Assembly: GCA_025355595.1 (NCBI GenBank)
Contig: JANXZI010000459.1
Span: 1-42,571, forward strand
Direction: 5' to 3'
From: Spartobacteria bacterium
Lineage (GTDB): Bacteria; Verrucomicrobiota; Verrucomicrobiia; Chthoniobacterales; Chthoniobacteraceae
Length of the DNA: 42,571 nt
Each line of letters opens with the position of its first letter. The first letter of the stretch is position 1. Made by a program: the position numbers and the translations under genes. Below the pieces are notes generated by a model. That model made no database searches and was not told the DNA's origin. It saw only the letters and a program-made list of their open reading frames with translations. Below, one piece after another: positions 37,890 to 42,571 of the stretch.

Positions 37890-40631
37890 CTACGACGTGA
37901 CGCCGAGCAATCCGCGCGTGTATTGAAAGTCCACGAAGCCCTGCGCGGTTGAGGTTGGCGTGCGTGTCCGCTCGGCGACGTCGGCAAGCAGCATTTCCAG
38001 CAAAGCCTGATCTTCGTTCGGGTCGCCGGTGAGGAAAAGGTCAACGTCTTCGACGGAAATGGACGCACGCTGCGAAGGTTCCGCGATTTGGATGACGGGC
38101 AGCAACGGATGCCCCTGCCGCGAATGGTCGCTCACGACGGTGAGCGCGAGATGCGCGCCGCACGCGCCGAGGCCCGTGAGGTTTTCGACCCAGTGATCGG
38201 TCTCGCTCGCGACAACGTGCCATCCCGGCTGCGTCATCGGCTGGCCGTACGCGAGCGTGGCGTGCGGGACGATCGGGCCGAGCGCGCCGCTGCGGAAGGT
38301 GGCGCTGGCGAGGAGCGCGTCACTTTCCGGAATCAGCACCGAGCCGCCGCGCCCGACGATCGTGCGCGTGAGGGCCGCGAGCGCGAGCGCCGTGGCATCG
38401 CGGACCGGCGCGGCAGTCATCAGGCCGACGGCGAGCGCACCCAGGTCAGTCACGGTGGGTGCGGCGGGAGTGAACGTGGAAAATTTTTCGGTGAACCACG
38501 CCTCGATTTTGGCGAGCGCCTTGGCAATGCCGCCGTCGAGTTGCACGCTCGCCCAGCCGAAGCGATCCGCAGGCACGCCGGCGTCGCGGAGTTCGTGGCG
38601 CATCGCGTCATTCGTGATTTTTTCGCAGCCGTGCTCGAGCAGAAGCGCGGCGGCGACATTTGGGTGGGTGAGGTAGCCGCGATACGAGCGACCGAGCATT
38701 TGGAAAAGCGTTTCACCGGAGGAGCCGCACGCCTCGGTGTGCGCGAGCGCGACGAAGCGTGAAATTCCCTGCGCGCGGCCGGTCTGTTTTTCGTTCAGAC
38801 GATCCGCGGCGAGACGGGAGATTTGCGAAGAGCAGAGGCTCGTCGGCAGCACGAGGCCGATCTGCTCGGTCGCAAATCCAGTCGCGGTGCGAAGGATTCG
38901 CAGCGTTCGCGCATTTGCCTCCGAGGGTGCCGGCGCATCCGCCCGGCACAGCGGGACGCTGTCCGGCGCGACACGCGCGCGGAGTTCGGCGAGCCGCGAA
39001 GTGTCCGTCTGCGCCCAGTTGCGCCAGAGCGAGACTTGCGAATGCCCGGCGTGCTCCCCCTTTGTCCTGCGGCCCGATGCGGTCGCAAGTGTGAGAGCGA
39101 ACGCCTCCGCGGCGAGCGCATCCATCGGCTCGCCGTCGAGGTAGCGGCCGGCGTTGATGTCCATCTCGTGAATGAGCAATTCGTGCCGTCGCGTGGTCGT
39201 CGTGATTTTCAGCGTGGGCACGAATGGAAAATTGGTGACCGAGCCGTTGCCCGTGACGAAGAGGATCAGGTTGCAGCCCGACGCGACCTGCCCCGCGATG
39301 CCTTCGAGATCGTTGCCAGGGCCATTCATGAAAGTGAAGCCGGGCTCCACGATGTCGCGCAGCGGCTGGGCATATTCGATAATCGTGTCGAGGCGCGTGC
39401 GCGGATCCTTCTTGTGCACTGCGCCGACGGATTTCAGCGCGATGTTGTAGAGGCCGCGGAATTTGTTTCCGCCGCTCGGGTTGCTCTCGCAGGTGATGCC
39501 GTGCCACGAGAGGTAGGTCTTGAATCGCTCGATCGCGTCGAGGAATCCGCGCGCGGTCGCGACGTCGCGGACGTTTCGCAAAATGTAAGCCTCGGCCCCG
39601 ACCACTTCGTCAGTCTCCGTCAGCACGCCAGTGCCACCGTGGCGGATGGCCTCATGCACGATCATCCCGGCGAGCGGATTTCCCGAGACACCGGAAAATG
39701 CGTCGGAGCCGCCGCACTGGAGCGCGATGCGCAAGCCGCTGATCGGTTCATCCGTCCGCCGCTGTGCGGAAATTTCGGGGAGCCACCGGCGCACGATGCG
39801 TTCGCCTTCCGCGAGACCCGCGGCAAGTCCGCCGCGCAGCGTGAGGAATTCGTGCGGCACGTCGGCGAGCGGGTAGCCATGCTCCTCCATGAACGCGCGC
39901 AACCGCGCATTCGTGATCGGCTCCACGCCATAATCCAGCGCGAGCACCGCGCCGACATTTGGATGCACCATGAAGCCCGCGAGCGCGCGCAACACCTCGG
40001 CGGCATTGTGCGGCTCACCAGTGCCGCCGCCCTCGGTGTGGGCGATGGCCACGATGCCGCCGAGTGTCGGATGCACGCGCGCGTGTGCCTGGAGGCGAGC
40101 GGTGAGCTGGCGCGCAAAACTCGCCGTGCGCGAGGTCGTGCCGAGGATGACGATGAAGTTGCGCGTGCCGACGCCACGCCGTCCGGCACGGCGAAAGCCC
40201 GCGAAGGTGCCCGGCGCTTCCGCGCGCACGATGGCGGGACCGGCGTGGAAAGATTTTTCGTCGAGATCGAACGGCGCGAGCAGATCGGAAAAATTTGCCC
40301 GCGCGGGGAGCTGTGCGCCGTCGAGTTGCCGCATCGCGAGCGCTTCGAGCATGGACAGGTTGCTCACGTAGTCCCCTGCCCCGATGTCCGCGAGCGCGAG
40401 GCCGAACGGCAGGCCCCACGAGAGCAGCGGCTCGCCGGCTGCAATCACTTTCACCGCGAAGCGATGGCCTTCGAGCACGGTGTGAGCCAGCACGCACGTC
40501 GCGCCATTCAACGTGATCACGACGCCCGCCTCCAGCCGGCGCGTGGCGATGGCGACGTTATCGCCCGGCGCGGGCAGCCGCCCGATGGCGTCGAAGGAAA
40601 CTGGACTGGGCATGTTCGGCGATCGGATCAT
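37890..40631 (-). CDS. UxaA-family altronate-dehydratase-like protein with duplicated dehydratase domain
   Basis: A 913-residue protein, far longer than the roughly 500 residues of typical UxaA. An N-terminal SAF domain (about 20-95) is followed by a GD_AH dehydratase domain (about 150-500) with AIAHTEGGGTG, GFMVHPNVGAVLALDYG, LQCGGSDAFSG (304-314), HEAIRHGGTGVLTET, ESNPSGGNKFRGL and ASGCNLILFVTGNG. A second copy (about 580-870) repeats the pattern: VALAHTEACGSSGET, GYLTHPNVAAALLLEHGCEKITN, TIVGRGGSVLIPESD, GACGAHLALTVVSDH. The second copy lacks the CGGSDAFSG motif. Family members dehydrate altronate or galactarate with a metal cofactor. The start is 40631, or MPSPVSF at 40613. The gene follows a tiny membrane protein with an ATGA overlap. 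Confidence 0.88.
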   Translation of the reverse strand: MIRSPNMPSPVSFDAIGRLPAPGDNVAIATRRLEAGVVITLNGATCVLAHTVLEGHRFAVKVIAAGEPLLSWGLPFGLALADIGAGDYVSNLSMLEALAMRQLDGAQLPARANFSDLLAPFDLDEKSFHAGPAIVRAEAPGTFAGFRRAGRRGVGTRNFIVILGTTSRTASFARQLTARLQAHARVHPTLGGIVAIAHTEGGGTGEPHNAAEVLRALAGFMVHPNVGAVLALDYGVEPITNARLRAFMEEHGYPLADVPHEFLTLRGGLAAGLAEGERIVRRWLPEISAQRRTDEPISGLRIALQCGGSDAFSGVSGNPLAGMIVHEAIRHGGTGVLTETDEVVGAEAYILRNVRDVATARGFLDAIERFKTYLSWHGITCESNPSGGNKFRGLYNIALKSVGAVHKKDPRTRLDTIIEYAQPLRDIVEPGFTFMNGPGNDLEGIAGQVASGCNLILFVTGNGSVTNFPFVPTLKITTTTRRHELLIHEMDINAGRYLDGEPMDALAAEAFALTLATASGRRTKGEHAGHSQVSLWRNWAQTDTSRLAELRARVAPDSVPLCRADAPAPSEANARTLRILRTATGFATEQIGLVLPTSLCSSQISRLAADRLNEKQTGRAQGISRFVALAHTEACGSSGETLFQMLGRSYRGYLTHPNVAAALLLEHGCEKITNDAMRHELRDAGVPADRFGWASVQLDGGIAKALAKIEAWFTEKFSTFTPAAPTVTDLGALAVGLMTAAPVRDATALALAALTRTIVGRGGSVLIPESDALLASATFRSGALGPIVPHATLAYGQPMTQPGWHVVASETDHWVENLTGLGACGAHLALTVVSDHSRQGHPLLPVIQIAEPSQRASISVEDVDLFLTGDPNEDQALLEMLLADVAERTRTPTSTAQGFVDFQYTRGLLGVTS

Positions 40632-40750
40632 TTTCTCGCGCGTGCGGGCGAGACCATCAGCTCCACCAGCCCGAGCAGAAAGGCGTAAATCGCGGAGCCG
40701 ATCAGCACCACAATCGCAGCGGAAAGAAAATTTTGGACGTCCCCGGTCAT
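40628..40750 (-). CDS. Tiny single-helix membrane protein coupled to the UxaA-like gene
   Basis: A 40-residue frame from ATG 40750, MTGDVQNFLSAAIVVLIG and onward, holding one membrane helix (AAIVVLIGSAIYAFLLGLVELMV) and a basic tail (SPARARK). It ends in a TGA that overlaps the UxaA-like start as ATGA. A longer in-frame ATG (40888) would overlap the divergent oxidoreductase gene and adds non-membrane residues, so it is rejected. The clean helix, basic tail and coupling suggest a real gene; no family is recognised. Confidence 0.5.
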   Translation of the reverse strand: MTGDVQNFLSAAIVVLIGSAIYAFLLGLVELMVSPARARK

Positions 40751-40840
40751 TTTTTCACACCCGAATTTTACAGCGGTCGGCGCCTCCCATACAGTCGGAC
40801 CGATTGACGCCACATGCCCGCGCAGTAGTCTCGTCGCACC

Positions 40841-41872
40841 ATGCCCGGAGCCAATGTCACCGTTCTCACCGATACAGGCGGCGCGCATTTGGGCGAATAT
40901 TTGAAGGCGATGTCAGTCACGGAGGAAGTTGAGTCTGTGGTCATCGGAGACCCCAGCGGCGGAAGCGAAGCGGCGGCCAGACAGACCCTCGGCGCAAAGC
41001 TCAAGTCTTTCGAGCGCGACCACGCAAAGGCGCTCGCCGCGCAACACGCTTCGCTCGCGCTCGTGACGATGGAGGCCGTCAAAGCACCGCCAGTGATCCA
41101 CGTTGCGCTGGAGGCGAATTGCCACGTGCTCGCGGAGAAACCTTCGTGCGTGAAAGCCGCGGACTTCGAACCGCTTGCACGGCTGGCCGAGATGAAACAC
41201 CGGCATCTCATGCTCGCTCTCGCGAACCGCATGCGCGGCACGGTGCAGGCGGCACGCCAGCTGATCGAGTCGGGACAGATCGGAAAAGTTTACGGCTGCG
41301 AGCTGCACATCGTCGCGGATCAGACGCGGCTGAAGAGCCCAGCGTATCACAAGGCGTGGTTCGCTGATCGCGCCCGCGCCGGTGGTGGGCATCTCATCTG
41401 GCTCGGCATTCACTGGCTCGATCTGATCATGCACATGACGGGATCGAAAATCGTCGAGGTCGCGGGATTCACCGGCATCGTCGGCGGCCAGCCGCTGAAG
41501 GCCGAGGACTCCGCAGCGATGGCTCTGCGATTCGACAATGGCACCTTTGGCACGATCACGAGCGGCTACTATCTTGATCGCGGCTATCATTCGCACGTGA
41601 AGGTCTGGGGCTCCGATGGCTGGCTGCAACTCGAACCACACGGTGGCGAGCCGCTCCATTGGTCCAGCACGAAGACGGCACCCGCAGCGGTGAAAAAATA
41701 TGAGGGCGCGCCGGATGCAGTGAGCTACACGCCGCTGGTGAAGGCGTGCGTCCGCGCGAGCCTGGATCTCCAGCCGCCGCCGCTCACCGGCGCGGAATCG
41801 CTGCACGTCCTGAAGACCGTCTTCGCGTGCTACCGCGCGGCCGAGACGGGGCAGTCGCAGAAGGTCGGGTGA
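40841..41872 (+). CDS. Gfo/Idh/MocA-family oxidoreductase
   Basis: A 343-residue NAD(P)-dependent sugar oxidoreductase. The N-terminal Rossmann domain begins VTVLTDTGGAHLGEYLKAM, where the usual GxGxxG is degenerate (TDTGGAH). The family EKP motif is present (HVLAEKPSCVKAADFEPL), as is MLALANRMRGTVQAAR. The C-terminal domain shows GGGHLIWLGIHWLDLIMHMTG and AMALRFDNGTFGTITSGYY, typical of the family. Substrates are usually inositols or keto-sugars. It is divergent from the UxaA-like gene (90 bp from the tiny protein start), so a shared regulatory region is likely, and both may act in one sugar-acid route. The gap 41873-41978 holds nothing recognised. Confidence 0.88.
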   Translation: MPGANVTVLTDTGGAHLGEYLKAMSVTEEVESVVIGDPSGGSEAAARQTLGAKLKSFERDHAKALAAQHASLALVTMEAVKAPPVIHVALEANCHVLAEKPSCVKAADFEPLARLAEMKHRHLMLALANRMRGTVQAARQLIESGQIGKVYGCELHIVADQTRLKSPAYHKAWFADRARAGGGHLIWLGIHWLDLIMHMTGSKIVEVAGFTGIVGGQPLKAEDSAAMALRFDNGTFGTITSGYYLDRGYHSHVKVWGSDGWLQLEPHGGEPLHWSSTKTAPAAVKKYEGAPDAVSYTPLVKACVRASLDLQPPPLTGAESLHVLKTVFACYRAAETGQSQKVG

Positions 41873-41978
41873 AGGGAATTCGCGCGCATTTTTCGCGCAC
41901 GCGATCAGGCTCAATCGTCGCGCAGGCGAAAAGAGTGCTGCCTCGCAGCCGCCATTCCGCTCCAAATCAACTCTCCGC

Positions 41979-42571
41979 ATGTCCCTTTTCATCCCGCCTC
42001 CCGGCTACGCACGCATCAAGGTGGTGCAAAGTTTTGCGGAGCTAGTCGCGAGTCGTTTTGAAAACGGCGTGAATGCGCTCTGCTGGCCACGGACGCTGCG
42101 TGGCGATTTTGGCGAAGTCGTGGAGCGCCTCGGCACCGGTGAGGGAATCACCACGCTCGAAGATTCGCATCTCCGCGGACTCCGCCTGAGCGACGCCGGC
42201 AAGGCTGCGGCGGACATTCTCCTCGAAGACCAGCGAATCCTCCGCGAGCGCGGCCTCGAGCCGGTGCTCGACTGCATCCGCGGCTATCCGCGCGACGAGG
42301 ACCCCGGCATCGTCGCGACGGATGTCTATTCCTTCCACGTCGATAGCGCGCCGGTGGAGGCGGACACCTGGCTCTGCACGTACCTCGGCACCACAAGCGA
42401 GGGACTGCGCAATGACGAGGCGCAGCGGCGCGTGGACAATCCCGCGACGCGCGCGGAACTGCTCAAGGCTTTCGGCGGTGAGGACGATGCCTCCTTCCTC
42501 GAATTCCTCTCGGAAAATTGCTACGATCTGCACTACGCCGCCGCGCCGGATGCGCGGCCATTTTCATTCGG
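41979..42571 (+). CDS. Unknown protein, truncated by the window end (possibly DUF1826-like)
   Basis: A frame from ATG 41979 stays open to the right edge (197 complete codons). It starts MSLFIPPPGYARIKVVQSF and contains NALCWPRTLRGDFGEVVERL, AADILLEDQRILRERGLEP, YSFHVDSAPVEADTWLCTYLG and TSEGLRNDEAQRRVDN. There is no signal peptide. The FHVDSAP...LCTYLGTTSEGL segment reminds me of the DUF1826 family (FHxD...CTYxGxGTEWL), but this is from memory and only moderately convincing. The HVD triad could be a metal site. The leader (CTCCAAATCAACTCTCCGC) is C/A-rich without Shine-Dalgarno. The C-terminus is outside the window. Confidence 0.7.
   Translation, partial: MSLFIPPPGYARIKVVQSFAELVASRFENGVNALCWPRTLRGDFGEVVERLGTGEGITTLEDSHLRGLRLSDAGKAAADILLEDQRILRERGLEPVLDCIRGYPRDEDPGIVATDVYSFHVDSAPVEADTWLCTYLGTTSEGLRNDEAQRRVDNPATRAELLKAFGGEDDASFLEFLSENCYDLHYAAAPDARPFSF

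Noticed and set aside
38823..40688. A 621-codon plus-strand frame opposite the UxaA-like gene
   Set aside because: Same reasoning: Arg/Glu/His-rich antisense artefact, while the minus strand carries duplicated family motifs.

Overview
The window reads as a chromosomal segment of a high-GC, diderm bacterium, most probably a member of the Verrucomicrobiota (Chthoniobacter/Spartobacteria-like). This is inferred from the combination of a Tat-type DUF1501 protein, a DUF1080 (3-keto-disaccharide hydrolase fold) protein, an altronate-dehydratase-type protein, a Gfo/Idh/MocA oxidoreductase, TamA/TamB, and start codons preceded by C/A-rich, G-poor leaders rather than Shine-Dalgarno sites. No rRNA, complete insertion sequence, CRISPR array or phage is present. 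The only RNA gene seen is a CAU-anticodon tRNA that looks like tRNA-Ile2.

Layout. 1-6.7 kb: DUF1501 protein (-), a secreted tandem heavy-metal-associated protein with CCxxC motifs, a fused siroheme-decarboxylase-like (AhbA/AhbB, NirD/L) protein, a secreted hypothetical protein, a LolA-like outer-membrane lipoprotein-sorting family protein (-) and a PAP2 phosphatase. 6.9-15.5 kb: a surface-polysaccharide block. It has a GT39-type glycosyltransferase, an AlgI-type MBOAT acyltransferase coupled to an AlgJ/AlgX-like SGNH protein (-), and divergently a second AlgJ-like protein followed by two paralogous SGNH hydrolases. The likely theme is O-acetylation or de-acetylation of an exported glycan. 15.7-17.5 kb: ketopantoate reductase, the tRNA, and a broken tyrosine integrase (one in-frame stop, one frameshift, no catalytic domain).

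17.7-34.9 kb: envelope and stress genes. These are small YqjD/ElaB-, YqjE- and YqjK-like membrane proteins, a three-gene coupled operon (small Cys-rich protein, TamB, TamA) with 4-nt overlaps, a YihY/BrkB membrane protein, a PerM/AI-2E-family transporter, a large five-PAS hybrid histidine kinase, a BON-domain protein and a glycine-zipper Gsp17M-like protein. 35.5-42.6 kb: DUF1080 protein, a response-regulator/SpoIIE-type phosphatase (RsbU-like), a 913-residue UxaA-family protein with an internally duplicated and partly degenerate dehydratase domain plus a tiny coupled membrane protein, a Gfo/Idh/MocA oxidoreductase and a 3'-truncated unknown protein.

The most striking non-genic signal is in the spacers. 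Many intergenic regions above about 90 bp hold a different structured repeat. Four (around 4.1, 6.8, 15.6 and 16.65 kb) are degenerate tandem repeats kept in strict 7-nt phase, and in three of these the two arms face each other as an inverted pair. Others are composite palindromes of about 100-165 bp made of hairpins. One at 186-334 shows a compensatory base-pair change between its two hairpins. They share architecture but not sequence.
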